Part shown: positions 16,952-26,433 of the stretch, in pieces
Position numbering within the stretch: position 1 is the stretch's first letter
Layout: the number at the start of each line of letters is the position of its first letter
Assembly (NCBI GenBank): GCA_026415195.1
Contig: JAOAHO010000005.1
Coordinates: forward strand, 1 to 51,710
Reading direction: 5' to 3'
Source: Bacteroidia bacterium
Lineage (GTDB): Bacteria > Bacteroidota > Bacteroidia > B-17B0 > Aurantibacillaceae
Length of the DNA: 51,710 bases
Notes under the pieces: generated by a model
The model's database searches: none
Told to the model about the DNA's origin: nothing
What the model saw: only the letters and a program-made list of their open reading frames with translations
Program-made: the position numbers and the translations under genes

Positions 16952-19195
16952 TTGAAAAAGAGGATTAAAGTATTTTTATTGTTTTTGTTATTTGGCAACT
17001 TCTCCCTAAGGGCTACACACATTGTCGGAGGGGAATTGATTTATGATTACCTGGGGTCAAACCAATACCGCATCACCTTAAAGGTTTTTCGCGACTGCAA
17101 GCCCGGAGCCACGGGGTTTGATGGTATTGCCGGAGGCACTTCATGTTATGTATTCATTTTCAGGGCAAACGGCACGCTCCATTCTTCCGTTTATATGGGA
17201 TTGCCGGTGGTAAATCAGGTACCGCCCACCATCAATAATCCATGCATATTACCACCGGGCGGCATTTGTGTGGAGGAAGGAATTTACACGGCCACCGTAA
17301 CGCTCCCGCCTGTTGCTGGGGGATATTACCTTGTGTATCAACGATGCTGCCGGAATAACACCATCAATAATATTGTCATGCCGCAAGACGCGGGAGCTAC
17401 GTTTATGAACAGAATTCCAGGCCCTGAAGTGGCGGCCGTCAACAATTCACCCCGATTTTCTCAGTATCCTCCCATTTTTGTTTGTAACGGACAGGATCTT
17501 AATTTTTTTCAAAGTGCCACCGACCCCGACGGGGATGTGTTAAAATACAGTTTGTGCGCGGCCTTTAACGGGCTTGACCCTTGTTGTCCGTTGGCAAACA
17601 CTCAAACTTATTCGCCTTCAAGTTCTCCGGGTTGCATGAATCCCCCTCCGGCTTGTCCAAGTATGGTGCCCGCCCCACCTTATCCATTACTGACATACAA
17701 TACTCCATATTCAGGTACTTATCCCATCGCTTCAAATCCCTCCATTCAAATCAACCCCAATACAGGGTTGTTAAGCGGAAAACCCACCCAAAACGGACAA
17801 TATGTTTTAAAAATTTGTGTGGAGGAATACCGTAACAACCAACTGATAAACACCCATTACCGTGAAATCCAGGTGAATGTAGTACAATGCCAGTTTGTGG
17901 CTGTCGGCGCCTTTGCCGATCAGCCCAATAAATGCATGGGCGATACCATCCCCTTCAAAAACAACAGCATAGGGGGCAATACTTATTTTTGGGATTTTGG
18001 GGTGCCTTCTTTAACGAATGACACTTCCCGCCTGACCAATCCAACTTACATATATCCCGATACGGGAATGTATATGGTAACCTTGATTGTCAATCCCGGG
18101 ACGCCTTGTTCCGACACCCTTAAAAAACCCGTTTATGTTTATCCTAAGTTGAAAGTCAAACCCCTTCTCAAAACCCCGCAATGCATAAAAAACAATGTTG
18201 CTTCATTCACGGTTCAGGGGGCTTATTATCCCGGAGTGACCCAATTTACCTGGAATGTCCCGAATGCCATCCCACCTTTACTGTCAGGCACTTCTGCCGT
18301 CAGCCCAACCACTTCCTTTCAATCTGCAGGTGTGCATACCGTGCATTTGTATGTTAAGCATTTTGTTTGCCGCGACACGCTGAAAGATACACTACGGGTG
18401 CTGAAAAGGCCTAAAGCAGAAATAAAAAATTTTCCTGATATTTTATGTGCCCCGCGGGTGGTTTCGCTTATTAACGGAAGCGAAACTGAATATCCGGCTT
18501 CCTATCAATGGTTTGTGAACAATGAAGTACCCTTGAGTGGCATCCAACCCACTTTTGCCATGCTCCAGGGTGGGCAATACACGGTTCAACTGGTTTTAAT
18601 CCGTTACGGCGTTTGCCCCGACACCTCAACCGATATCAAAATATTCAGCGCCTATCCCTTGCCCAATCCCGGCTTTAAGCCTCAACCCGACTCTGCAAGC
18701 ATTTTTGAACCCGATTTTTATTTTGTTTCAACCACCCCCGACAATAATATTACCCACTGGTATTATGATTTTGGAGACGGTATGACTTCATCGGGTTTCA
18801 AAAACACATCCCATTCTTATCAGGAGCCCGGCACCTATTCCGTCACCCAAACCGTTACTAACTCCTTCGGATGTTCGGCTTCCCTGACGAAAACCGTACT
18901 GGTTTGGCCTGAATTTCGCTTTTGGATACCGAACGCCTTTAGCCCCGACCAAAACGGCCTGAACGATATATTTAAGCCATTTGTTATAGGCGTGGAGAAT
19001 TATAAATTTTATGTGTTCAACCGTTGGGGGGAAATAGTATATAAAACCCAAAACCGCCAGGAAGGATGGGATGGTACTTTTCGCGGCAAAAAATGCAAAT
19101 CGGATGTGTATGCGTGGCTCATTGAATTTAAAAATATCATCAGCGGAAAACCCGAAGTGCGAACGGGCCATGTGATGTTGTTGAATGGTGAATAA
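16952..19195 (+). CDS. Secreted PKD-domain protein with T9SS type B (gliding-motility C-terminal) domain
   Basis: 747 residues, starting at TTG. The signal peptide is MKKRIKVFLLFLLFGNFSLRA, followed by the conserved opening THIVGGELIYDYLG seen in many Bacteroidota surface proteins. An N-terminal beta-rich region contains a FQSATDPDGDVLKYSL cadherin-like motif. PKD-like domains include FWDFGVPSLTNDTS and YYDFGDGMTSSG. The C-terminus is a complete CHU_C type B sorting domain (WIPNAFSPDQNGLNDIFKP, FNRWGEIVYKT, DVYAWLIEFKN). It is probably exported by T9SS as a surface adhesin or matrix protein. Its stop overlaps the aroE ATG by one base (TAATG), an odd partner for a housekeeping gene but a sign of coupled translation. 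Confidence 0.88.
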   Translation: MKKRIKVFLLFLLFGNFSLRATHIVGGELIYDYLGSNQYRITLKVFRDCKPGATGFDGIAGGTSCYVFIFRANGTLHSSVYMGLPVVNQVPPTINNPCILPPGGICVEEGIYTATVTLPPVAGGYYLVYQRCCRNNTINNIVMPQDAGATFMNRIPGPEVAAVNNSPRFSQYPPIFVCNGQDLNFFQSATDPDGDVLKYSLCAAFNGLDPCCPLANTQTYSPSSSPGCMNPPPACPSMVPAPPYPLLTYNTPYSGTYPIASNPSIQINPNTGLLSGKPTQNGQYVLKICVEEYRNNQLINTHYREIQVNVVQCQFVAVGAFADQPNKCMGDTIPFKNNSIGGNTYFWDFGVPSLTNDTSRLTNPTYIYPDTGMYMVTLIVNPGTPCSDTLKKPVYVYPKLKVKPLLKTPQCIKNNVASFTVQGAYYPGVTQFTWNVPNAIPPLLSGTSAVSPTTSFQSAGVHTVHLYVKHFVCRDTLKDTLRVLKRPKAEIKNFPDILCAPRVVSLINGSETEYPASYQWFVNNEVPLSGIQPTFAMLQGGQYTVQLVLIRYGVCPDTSTDIKIFSAYPLPNPGFKPQPDSASIFEPDFYFVSTTPDNNITHWYYDFGDGMTSSGFKNTSHSYQEPGTYSVTQTVTNSFGCSASLTKTVLVWPEFRFWIPNAFSPDQNGLNDIFKPFVIGVENYKFYVFNRWGEIVYKTQNRQEGWDGTFRGKKCKSDVYAWLIEFKNIISGKPEVRTGHVMLLNGE

Positions 19196-19947
19196 TGGGG
19201 ATGAAATTCGGCCTTATTGGAAAAACGCTAAAGCACTCCTATTCAAAATCGTATATCCTCAGTAAGTATGCTTCGGTTTTTCCCGGGCTGGAATATGAAA
19301 CGGTTGAAATTCCGGATGACGGCCGTTTGGAGTATTTTATACATAATACCGATTTGGATGGATTCAATGTAACCATCCCTTACAAGGAAAAAATAATCCC
19401 TTTTTTATCCGGGTTAACCGATGAAGCCAAATCCGTGGGAGCGGTGAATTGTGTCAGGCGAACCGAAGCAGGTTGGCTGGGGCACAATACCGATGTATAT
19501 GGCTTTATGAAAAGCATAAAACCATTTTATCAACCCGAATGGAAAAAGGCCCTGATTTTGGGAACCGGAGGGGCAGCCAAAGCTGTTCATGTGGCCTTAC
19601 GCACGTTGGATATTTGGACGGCATACGTATCGAGAAATAAAAACAAACAAATACCCGACGGTCTGATCCTTACGTATGACGAGCTTACTCCAAACGTCTT
19701 GGAAGGCATACAACTCTTGGTGAATGCCACGCCCGTGGGCATGTATCCGAACATGGGGGAAATGCCTCCCCTGCCTTTGGAGCATATTGGTAAAAACCAT
19801 TTTGTGGCGGATTTAATTTACAACCCGGAAGAAACTTTGCTATTGAAAAAATGTAAAGAAAAAGGGGCACAGGTACTGAACGGATTAAGCATGTTGTATT
19901 TTCAGGCCGATGCCTCCGTGAAATTCTGGACAGAGGAAAAAAAGTGA
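19195..19947 (+). CDS. aroE: Shikimate dehydrogenase (NADP+)
   Basis: Reduces 3-dehydroshikimate to shikimate in the aromatic amino acid pathway. At 250 residues it is slightly shorter than the usual 270, as in other Bacteroidota. Shikimate-binding Ser residues lie in KHSYSKSY, the catalytic Lys64 in NVTIPYKEK and Asp100 in GHNTDVYGF. The nucleotide-binding glycine loop is LILGTGGAAKAVH. The C-terminal NGLSMLYFQADASVKFW matches the family ending. ATG overlaps the stop of the preceding adhesin gene by one base; a second in-frame ATG two codons later (MKFGLIG) is an equally good start. Confidence 0.95.
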   Translation: MGMKFGLIGKTLKHSYSKSYILSKYASVFPGLEYETVEIPDDGRLEYFIHNTDLDGFNVTIPYKEKIIPFLSGLTDEAKSVGAVNCVRRTEAGWLGHNTDVYGFMKSIKPFYQPEWKKALILGTGGAAKAVHVALRTLDIWTAYVSRNKNKQIPDGLILTYDELTPNVLEGIQLLVNATPVGMYPNMGEMPPLPLEHIGKNHFVADLIYNPEETLLLKKCKEKGAQVLNGLSMLYFQADASVKFWTEEKK

Positions 19948-19948
19948 A

Positions 19949-20299
19949 TTATTTTTCCAAAAACTCTTCTGCTTCTTTCAAAGAGGGGAAAATTTTAAAA
20001 AGGGAATTTAATTTGGTTAACTGAATCAGTTCTGAAATTTTACTGTTGGGTCCGACCAAAATCATTTGGCCCTCGGCAATACGGACTTTAGTTTGTAGCT
20101 GGATGAGGAGGTTTAGGCCCATGCTGTTCATGTATTCCAGTTCGGTCAAATCTGCAATAAGAGTTTTGAATCCCCCGGAAATAAGTTCATCGGCCTTTTT
20201 TTTAATTTCCTCGTGAAGGGAATGATCCATCAATCGTCCCTTGAAGATCAATAATCCATAATGTTTTTTTTCTTTTATAGTGTAATGAAAAGAATACAT
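19949..20299 (-). CDS. STAS-domain anti-sigma factor antagonist-like protein
   Basis: 116 residues covering a single STAS domain. Ser59 in the loop YMNSMGLNLL corresponds to the serine that a partner kinase phosphorylates in SpoIIAA/RsbV proteins. Before it lies the beta strand TLIADLTELEYM. Such proteins switch binding partners depending on phosphorylation, and a SpoIIE-type phosphatase removes the phosphate. A SpoIIE phosphatase is encoded at 8480-10636, but no anti-sigma kinase is in the window. It follows fur by six bases on the same strand, so it is probably co-transcribed with it. It meets aroE tail to tail with one base between. Confidence 0.88.
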   Translation of the reverse strand: MYSFHYTIKEKKHYGLLIFKGRLMDHSLHEEIKKKADELISGGFKTLIADLTELEYMNSMGLNLLIQLQTKVRIAEGQMILVGPNSKISELIQLTKLNSLFKIFPSLKEAEEFLEK

Positions 20300-20305
20300 A
20301 AATAA

Positions 20306-20767
20306 TTAATTTTTTTTGTGTTCACAATCAGGTTTTTCACACCGTGCATAAAAATACAAAGAATGTCGCAATACACTAACTTTGGCGTTTGTTTCTACCG
20401 ATTTTTGAATCTGATAAATTCGCGGGTCGCAGAATTCGGAGATTTTGCCGCAGTCCAGGCAAATGATGTGATCGTGTTGTTTGTAGTTGTAGGCCTTTTC
20501 AAATTCAGCCAGGTTTTTGCCGAACTGGTGCTTCACCACCAGCCCGGCATCGATCAGCAGTTCAATGTTATTGTACAGGGTGGCACGGCTTACCCTGTAT
20601 TTTTTGTTTTTCATGCTCACATATAAGTCCTCAATATCGAAATGCCCCTCACGCGAATAGATTTCATTCAGAATGGCATAACGCTCGGCAGTTTTCCGGT
20701 GGCCGTTTTTTTCGAGATACTCCGTCAGAATTTGTTGGACTTTGTTATAAATAACAGGGCTTTCCAT
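20306..20767 (-). CDS. fur: Fur-family metal/peroxide-responsive repressor
   Basis: 153 residues. The winged-helix DNA-binding half includes [14 protein letters not shown] and the recognition helix region [14 protein letters not shown]. The dimerisation half has metal ligands in [17 protein letters not shown]. Two structural zinc pairs are present: C103/C106 and C143/C148. All canonical features of the Fur superfamily are present. Whether it senses iron (Fur), zinc (Zur) or peroxide (PerR) cannot be settled by eye, so the symbol is provisional. It is divergent from fbp across an 87-base spacer and followed by the STAS gene. A minus-strand TAACTTTA lies 10 bases before the ATG. Confidence 0.9.
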   Translation of the reverse strand: MESPVIYNKVQQILTEYLEKNGHRKTAERYAILNEIYSREGHFDIEDLYVSMKNKKYRVSRATLYNNIELLIDAGLVVKHQFGKNLAEFEKAYNYKQHDHIICLDCGKISEFCDPRIYQIQKSVETNAKVSVLRHSLYFYARCEKPDCEHKKN

Positions 20768-20831
20768 AAGGTTTTCGTAAAGTTATCTATTAGCATTCGA
20801 TTAAGAAAATCATACACTGATTTTAAAAGGT

Positions 20832-20839
20832 TATATTTG
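20832..20839 (+). promoter_or_regulatory. Candidate -7 element for fbp
   Basis: TATATTTG is an exact TAnnTTTG match, 15 bases before the fbp ATG, within the 87-base divergent spacer to fur. No TTG sits at the expected -33 position. Confidence 0.4.
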
Positions 20840-20854
20840 CCTTAAAGTTTTGTT

Positions 20855-21880
20855 ATGAAAGTAAAAACCCTTGGTCAATTTATCATTGAAAAGCAGGCCG
20901 ACTTTCCTTATGCCAAAGGAGAACTTTCCCGCCTGTTGCGTGATATCGGAATTGCTGCTAAAATCGTAAACCGTGAGGTTAACAAAGCCGGATTGGTGGA
21001 AATACTGGGTGAGACCGGCGAAACCAACGTGCAGGGCGAAAAAGTAAAAAAGCTCGATGTTTTTGCTAATGAACAATTCATTGCCGCCTTCAAAGCCGGG
21101 GGTGAGGTTTGTGCCATCGCCAGTGAAGAAAACGACGACATCATCCCCATCGACAGCGAAATTTCCAAAAGCGCCAAATACGTGGTAGCCATCGACCCTT
21201 TGGACGGTTCCTCCAATATTGACGTAAACGTATCGGTGGGCACCATTTTTTCCATCTATCGCCGCAAATCGCTCAGCGGACCGGGAACCATGGAAGATTT
21301 CCTGCAGAGGGGAACCGAACAGGTGGCTGCCGGTTATGTTATATATGGAAGTTCTTGCATGCTGGTTTATACCACCGGACGCGGCGTTAACGGCTTTACC
21401 CTTGATCCATCCATAGGAGAATTCTGCCTATCGCACCCCGACATGAAAACTCCTGCCGACGGAACCATTTATTCCATTAACGAAGGCAATTACCTCCATT
21501 TTCCCGACGGGGTAAAAAAATACATTAAATTCTGCCAGGAAGAAGACAAGGCCACCCAAAGGCCTTATTCTTCGCGTTATATCGGTTCAGGCGTGGCCGA
21601 CATTCACCGCAACCTCATCAGCGGCGGTATCTACATTTATCCAACTACCACCAAATCGCCAAAAGGTAAACTCCGCTTGCTTTACGAATGCAATCCGCTG
21701 GCATTCATTGTGGAACAGGCCGGAGGCAAAGCCACCGACGGTTTTCGCCGTATCCTGGATTTGGATGTGAAGGAACTCCATCAGCGAACACCCCTTTTCA
21801 TCGGAAGTGCCAATATGGTGGACAAAGCCATGGAGTTCATGAAAACTTATTCTTCGGAAGCGGCTGCCGTCAAAAATTAA
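20855..21880 (+). CDS. fbp: Fructose-1,6-bisphosphatase, class I
   Basis: Hydrolyses fructose 1,6-bisphosphate to fructose 6-phosphate in gluconeogenesis. 341 residues, the expected length. The metal-binding signature is [19 protein letters not shown]. Substrate-binding parts include [38 protein letters not shown] and [20 protein letters not shown]. The stop is followed after four bases by the ispD start, so fbp heads a + strand run through the Nudix gene at 27059. Product (fructose 6-phosphate) feeds GlmS, which is encoded about 8 kb away on the other strand; this is a metabolic link, not evidence of co-regulation. Confidence 0.97.
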   Translation: MKVKTLGQFIIEKQADFPYAKGELSRLLRDIGIAAKIVNREVNKAGLVEILGETGETNVQGEKVKKLDVFANEQFIAAFKAGGEVCAIASEENDDIIPIDSEISKSAKYVVAIDPLDGSSNIDVNVSVGTIFSIYRRKSLSGPGTMEDFLQRGTEQVAAGYVIYGSSCMLVYTTGRGVNGFTLDPSIGEFCLSHPDMKTPADGTIYSINEGNYLHFPDGVKKYIKFCQEEDKATQRPYSSRYIGSGVADIHRNLISGGIYIYPTTTKSPKGKLRLLYECNPLAFIVEQAGGKATDGFRRILDLDVKELHQRTPLFIGSANMVDKAMEFMKTYSSEAAAVKN

Positions 21881-21884
21881 AAAA

Positions 21885-22568
21885 TTGAAGTTCAAAAAAC
21901 TTCATCTGATAATAGCTGCAGGAGGAAGCGGAACCCGAATGGGGACAGCCGTTCCGAAGCAATTTGTTGAACTCAGGAAAACCCCGCTTATTTTGCTTGC
22001 GGCCAAAAGCGTGGCAGAAGTGTTGCCGATTCATCAGATAGTTGTGGTAAGCCATAAAGAGTACATCGAAAAAACCAAAGAAATTTTCAAGCCGTTTTCA
22101 GCGTCAGTAATTGTGGCAGAAGGCGGAACCGAACGTTTTCATTCCATCAAAAATGCTCTGGCATATTTACCCTCTGCAAAGGATGAAGCCATATTGATTC
22201 ACGATGCCGTCAGGCCATTTGCATCACCTGAAACCATTCATGCGGTGCTTGAAGAATGCCAGAAAACGGGGGCTGCGGTGCCCGTGGTTCCTTTGAAAGA
22301 GAGCATTCGCAACATAAGTCACCGTCCGAGCCGTATGGCCCTCAGGGCCGATTTTGCCATTGTTCAAACCCCGCAATGCTTCCGTTCCGACCTTATTCAA
22401 AAGGCCTACCAACAACCCTTTGCAGATTTTTTTACTGACGATGCTTCCGTGGCCGAACATGCTGGATTTGAAATCGGGATTGCACCGGGGAATTCCGAGA
22501 ACATCAAAATCACAGAACCTTCCGACCTCGTCCTTGCCGAACACTACTATGACAGGTTTTTCAAATGA
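21885..22568 (+). CDS. ispD: 2-C-methyl-D-erythritol 4-phosphate cytidylyltransferase
   Basis: IspD adds CMP to methylerythritol phosphate in the MEP isoprenoid pathway. 227 residues. The nucleotide-binding loop is AAGGSGTRMGTAVPKQFVEL, and further landmarks are EGGTERFHSIKNAL, ILIHDAVRPF and FAIVQTPQCFRSDLI. It starts at TTG four bases after the fbp stop; there is no in-frame ATG at the right distance to make a full-length protein. The end overlaps the PolX-like gene by 20 bases. Isoprenoids also supply the menaquinone tail, so it fits the mqnC-based quinone pathway metabolically. Confidence 0.95.
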   Translation: MKFKKLHLIIAAGGSGTRMGTAVPKQFVELRKTPLILLAAKSVAEVLPIHQIVVVSHKEYIEKTKEIFKPFSASVIVAEGGTERFHSIKNALAYLPSAKDEAILIHDAVRPFASPETIHAVLEECQKTGAAVPVVPLKESIRNISHRPSRMALRADFAIVQTPQCFRSDLIQKAYQQPFADFFTDDASVAEHAGFEIGIAPGNSENIKITEPSDLVLAEHYYDRFFK

Positions 22569-24141
22569 AGACATAGCAGAATTTCTCCGTTCCCTGGTAT
22601 TTCTAATGGAAGTGGAAGGAAATCAAAACCCTTTTCGCATACGCTCGTTTTCAAAAGCGGCAGATATTATCAGTGAATATCCTACTCCATTAACGGAATT
22701 GAATAAGGATGAACTGGAAAAAATTCGGGGCATAGGGAAAGGAATTGCAACATTAATTGATTCATTCTGCAGGGAAGGAACCTGCCACGAATGGGAGGAA
22801 ATAACGGCTTTGGTGCCGGAATCCTTGTTGGAGCTTAAAGGCATACGGGGACTTGGCCCCGGAAGAATAAAAAAACTTTGGAAAGAAGCAGGCATCAAAA
22901 CCATACGTAACCTGAAAAAAACCGCCGCTCAAAATCCTTTATTGCTGGAAAGCGTTTTGGGGAAAGCCACTGCCGCAAAAATCATAAAGGAACTGGAGTT
23001 TATCGACCGAAATAAAGGAAAAAAGCTTTACTTCCAGGTAGAGCCCTTTGTCCGGGAATTTCTGGAAAAAGCCCGTAAACATTGCCCCGACCTTATGCCC
23101 GCCGAGGATCTTTTTACCATGGAATCCGTCATTTCCGAATTGAAATTTTACGCTTCTGTTCCCGAAAACATTCCCGATGCCCTGATAGAAGAAATTAAAA
23201 ACAAAACAGGGCTTCCGTTTGGTTTTACGGAGCATTTTATTCATACTCCGAAAGAAACAATTCTGGGAAGCCCGATCTTCATAAATTCCGTCAGAGCAAA
23301 AGTCCAAAATGAAAAACAACATCTTGATCATATCCTGAACAAAGTCATGCAATTCAGCCCTGAGCTCAGGTATGTGGATGTTGAAGTATTGTGGAATAAA
23401 CCAGTGGATGACCTGATAGCTGAAGATGATTTATGTGGAATCGTGCATTCCCACAGCACGTGGAGTGACGGAAGGCACAGCATTGAGGAAATGGCTCGCG
23501 CCTGCATGGAAAAGGGATGGCAGTGGCTGGTGATCTCCGATCACTCCAAATCAGCTTTTTATGCCAACGGCCTGACGGAAGAGAGAATCACGGAACAAAA
23601 AAAAGAAATTGGAAATTTAAATAAAAAATTAAGCGGATTTCGTGTCATTCATGGAATTGAGTGTGATATTTTAAAAGACGGCAGCATGGATTATCCCGAC
23701 GACATACTCAAAGCCTTTGAAGTAGTCATTGCTTCGGTTCACACCGGTTTGCAGATGAAAGAAGATGAGGCCACCAAAAGAATTATAAAAGCGATTGAAA
23801 ATCCTAATGTACATATACTTGGGCATTTGACAGGAAGATTGTTGCTGGAAAGGGAAGGATATCCTGTTAATCACGAAAAAATCATTGATGCCTGTGCTGC
23901 CAATGGGGTTTGTATTGAATTGAATACCAATCCATACCGTTTGGATATAGATTTTCGATGGATTGAACATTGCATCAGTAAGGGCGTTCGCTTATGCCTC
24001 AGCCCCGATGCCCATTCCGTGGAAGGCCTTTATGATATTCTTTACGGTATTAAAATTGCCCGTAAAGGTTTCATGACAAAAGTAGCCTGCCTGAATTTGC
24101 TGTCTGCGGAAGATTTCTTAAATTGTATTCGTAAAAAATGA
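22549..24141 (+). CDS. polX: PolX-family protein with intact PHP domain and degenerate polymerase palm
   Basis: 530 residues from the ATG at 22549 (MTGFSNEDIAEFL). An upstream in-frame ATG at 22354 would only add a shadow of ispD. The N-terminal 8-kDa and helix-hairpin-helix parts are present (ELEKIRGIGKGIATLIDSF, LKGIRGLGPGRIKKLW). The palm motif, normally GSxRRxxExxxDxD, aligns with EDLFTMESVISELK: the Gly-Ser, both Arg and the Asp pair are replaced. The C-terminal PHP domain keeps its metal ligands (VHSHSTWSDG, VISDHSKSAF, GIECDIL, ASVHTGLQ, SPDAHS). Known PolX proteins join a repair polymerase to a PHP 3'-5' exonuclease. This one probably retains only the PHP nuclease or phosphoesterase activity. 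Overlaps its neighbours by 20 and 4 bases. Confidence 0.9.
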   Translation: MTGFSNEDIAEFLRSLVFLMEVEGNQNPFRIRSFSKAADIISEYPTPLTELNKDELEKIRGIGKGIATLIDSFCREGTCHEWEEITALVPESLLELKGIRGLGPGRIKKLWKEAGIKTIRNLKKTAAQNPLLLESVLGKATAAKIIKELEFIDRNKGKKLYFQVEPFVREFLEKARKHCPDLMPAEDLFTMESVISELKFYASVPENIPDALIEEIKNKTGLPFGFTEHFIHTPKETILGSPIFINSVRAKVQNEKQHLDHILNKVMQFSPELRYVDVEVLWNKPVDDLIAEDDLCGIVHSHSTWSDGRHSIEEMARACMEKGWQWLVISDHSKSAFYANGLTEERITEQKKEIGNLNKKLSGFRVIHGIECDILKDGSMDYPDDILKAFEVVIASVHTGLQMKEDEATKRIIKAIENPNVHILGHLTGRLLLEREGYPVNHEKIIDACAANGVCIELNTNPYRLDIDFRWIEHCISKGVRLCLSPDAHSVEGLYDILYGIKIARKGFMTKVACLNLLSAEDFLNCIRKK

Positions 24142-25649
24142 GCATCATTAACTCCATAGCCGGCTGGATTATGCGCAAGCGTATCCACCAGATGGAATTG
24201 TTTTTGAAATATCCCCATGAAGTACAACGGGAATGGCTTAATAAAATACTCCAAAAAGCAGAAAATACTGAATATGGCATACGATATAAATTTTCAACGA
24301 TTAAAAATTATGAGGATTTCAGGAAAAAAGTGCCCCTGACGGATTATGAAAAATTAAAGCCCTATATCGAGCGGATGCGAAAAGGGGAGCAGGATATACT
24401 GTGGCCTGGCCAGATTCAATGGTTTGCCAAAAGTAGCGGTACTACCGATAAAAGCAAATTCCTTCCTGTCAGCCCCGAACATCTTGAAGAATGCCACTAC
24501 AGAGGCGGGCGTGATATGGTCACCTTGTATTGTGAACTCTATCCGGACAATTATTTATTTACCGGCAAAAACCTGGCGCTAGGAGGTAGTTTTCAGGAAT
24601 ACAACACCGGGGGTTATGTGAGTTATCATGGTGATGTGAGTGCCATTATTATGCGAAATCTTCCCATGTGGGCGGAATATTTCCGCGCCCCCTCGCTGGA
24701 CATTGCCCTGATGGACGAATGGGAAAGCAAGCTGGAATCTATGGCAGTGGCTATCAAAGACAAAACAATTACCAGTTTGGCTGGCGTGCCGAGCTGGATG
24801 CTGGTATTACTTAATAAAGTACTCCAGTTATCGGGCAAAAAAAACATTTACGAAGTGTGGCCGCAGTTGGAGGTTTATTTTCACGGGGGGGTAAATATTT
24901 CACCTTTTATGGCATCTTTCGAAGAACTATGGGGCGAAAGGCCTTTACGGTTAATGCAGATCTACAATGCTTCGGAGGGATTCTTTGGAATTCAGGATAC
25001 GAAAGACAGCGATGATATGTTGTTAATGCTGGATTATGGGGTATTTTATGAATTCATTCCTCAGAAGTACATCCATTCCGACATAAAAGAAACCATCCCT
25101 TTGGAAGATGTAAGGGAAGGGCATTCCTATGCTTTGGTTATATCCACTAATGCCGGATTGTGGAGGTATCAGTTAGGCGATGTGGTGGAATTTACCTCGG
25201 TCCGTCCCTATCGTATTCGTGTCAAGGGAAGGACAAAACATTTTATCAATCGCTTCGGAGAAGAACTGATGGTTCATAATGCCGACGAAGCATTAAAAGA
25301 GGCATGCTTAAAGAATCATTCCATATTGAAAGAATACACTGCTGCCCCGGAAATGCTTCCCGACGGAACTGGCTATCATCACTGGGCGATTGAATTTGTC
25401 CGTCCGCCGGAAAATCTGGCGTATTTCATTAAGGTTTTGGACGAAGAATTAAAAAAACTCAACAGCGACTACGAAGCAAAGCGATACAAAAACTTTGTTT
25501 TGCATGAACCCCGAATCACATGCCTTCCTCCGGGCACATTTGAAAAATGGCTGCAATCGAAAAATAAATTAGGAGGGCAGCATAAAGTGCCCCGCCTGTC
25601 CAACGAACTTTCATTTTTACATGAAATTTTGCTTATTTCCGAAATATAA
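24138..25649 (+). CDS. GH3-like acyl-adenylating enzyme
   Basis: 503 residues, matching bacterial proteins of the GH3 family, named after plant auxin-amido synthetases of the ANL adenylation superfamily. The ATP/AMP-binding motif is AKSSGTTDKSKFLPVS; further motifs are MQIYNASEGFFGIQD and WRYQLGDVVEFTSV, and the C-terminal KNKLGGQHKVPRLSN is typical. Plant enzymes join amino acids to carboxylic acids through an acyl-adenylate; the substrates of the bacterial members are not known to me. It overlaps the PolX-like stop by four bases (ATGA) and the next gene by 29 bases, so it lies within an operon. Confidence 0.9.
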   Translation: MSIINSIAGWIMRKRIHQMELFLKYPHEVQREWLNKILQKAENTEYGIRYKFSTIKNYEDFRKKVPLTDYEKLKPYIERMRKGEQDILWPGQIQWFAKSSGTTDKSKFLPVSPEHLEECHYRGGRDMVTLYCELYPDNYLFTGKNLALGGSFQEYNTGGYVSYHGDVSAIIMRNLPMWAEYFRAPSLDIALMDEWESKLESMAVAIKDKTITSLAGVPSWMLVLLNKVLQLSGKKNIYEVWPQLEVYFHGGVNISPFMASFEELWGERPLRLMQIYNASEGFFGIQDTKDSDDMLLMLDYGVFYEFIPQKYIHSDIKETIPLEDVREGHSYALVISTNAGLWRYQLGDVVEFTSVRPYRIRVKGRTKHFINRFGEELMVHNADEALKEACLKNHSILKEYTAAPEMLPDGTGYHHWAIEFVRPPENLAYFIKVLDEELKKLNSDYEAKRYKNFVLHEPRITCLPPGTFEKWLQSKNKLGGQHKVPRLSNELSFLHEILLISEI

Positions 25650-26433
25650 GCCTGTGGGCATCTTAATTATTCTGATGCTTTTTTGTTCTTTTAAGGCAGA
25701 TAGGGATAATTGTTTGCCGCTTAAATTCCCTTTTGATGATGCCTATTCGGACCTGCTTGGAAATGTGTATGTTTTGAATAAAAAAAAAACCGAAATTTTG
25801 AAATATAATCATCAGGGAAAATTCATAAATCGATACAGTAATCTGTCGCTTGGAAAAATCCATCATGTTGATGTGTCTAACCCTTTGAGGATATTATTAT
25901 TTTACAAGCAGCGTCAGGCCTTGGTTTTCCTGGACAGCCAGCTCAGCCCAAACGGTGATCCCATCTGGCTTGAAAAAACCGGAGTGATGAATGCTTCCAT
26001 GGTTTGTTCTTCTTCATTAAGCAATGGTTTTTGGGTATATAATGAACAGGACAATGAACTGTACCGGTTTAATTCGGAAAGCACACTGCAAATTAAAAGC
26101 GGCAACCTGCGTTTGTTCCTGGGCGATCAATTTCACCCATCCCGGATGGCCGAATTTAACAGCAGGCTTTTTCTTTCCGATTCGCTGAACGGAATTTTTG
26201 TTTTCGATCAGTTTGGTTCTCACAAGCATACATACGCAATAAAAACAAATTCGGAATTTTTTGCCAATGAAGAACAGTTGTGGTATTTGCAGGGATCGGT
26301 TTTATTTCGTTATCGTTTTAAAGAAGCACAAATTCTAACCGACAGCATCGGAAAGACTGGAATCAGAAAAATTTATTTCACTAAAAATTCCCGCATCGAG
26401 GTGTTTGTGGATTCAGTGAGTATTTGTAAGTGA
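25621..26433 (+). CDS. Exported protein of unknown function, propeller-like
   Basis: 270 residues. A hydrophobic N-terminal segment (VGILIILMLFCSF) suggests export. The rest shows repeated short beta-strand units such as NVYVLNKKKTEILKYNHQGK, GFWVYNEQDNELYRFNSES and GIFVFDQFGSHKHTY, which look like blades of a beta-propeller. I do not recognise a named family. It overlaps GH3 by 29 bases and the Nudix gene by one, which points to coupled translation. A functional link to the Nudix enzyme is not supported by anything else seen here. Confidence 0.8.
   Translation: MKFCLFPKYKPVGILIILMLFCSFKADRDNCLPLKFPFDDAYSDLLGNVYVLNKKKTEILKYNHQGKFINRYSNLSLGKIHHVDVSNPLRILLFYKQRQALVFLDSQLSPNGDPIWLEKTGVMNASMVCSSSLSNGFWVYNEQDNELYRFNSESTLQIKSGNLRLFLGDQFHPSRMAEFNSRLFLSDSLNGIFVFDQFGSHKHTYAIKTNSEFFANEEQLWYLQGSVLFRYRFKEAQILTDSIGKTGIRKIYFTKNSRIEVFVDSVSICK

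Noticed and set aside
22354-22548. N-terminal extension of the PolX-like gene from ATG 22354
   Set aside because: The added 65 residues only read ispD in another frame; the family N-terminus begins at MTGFSNE (22549).
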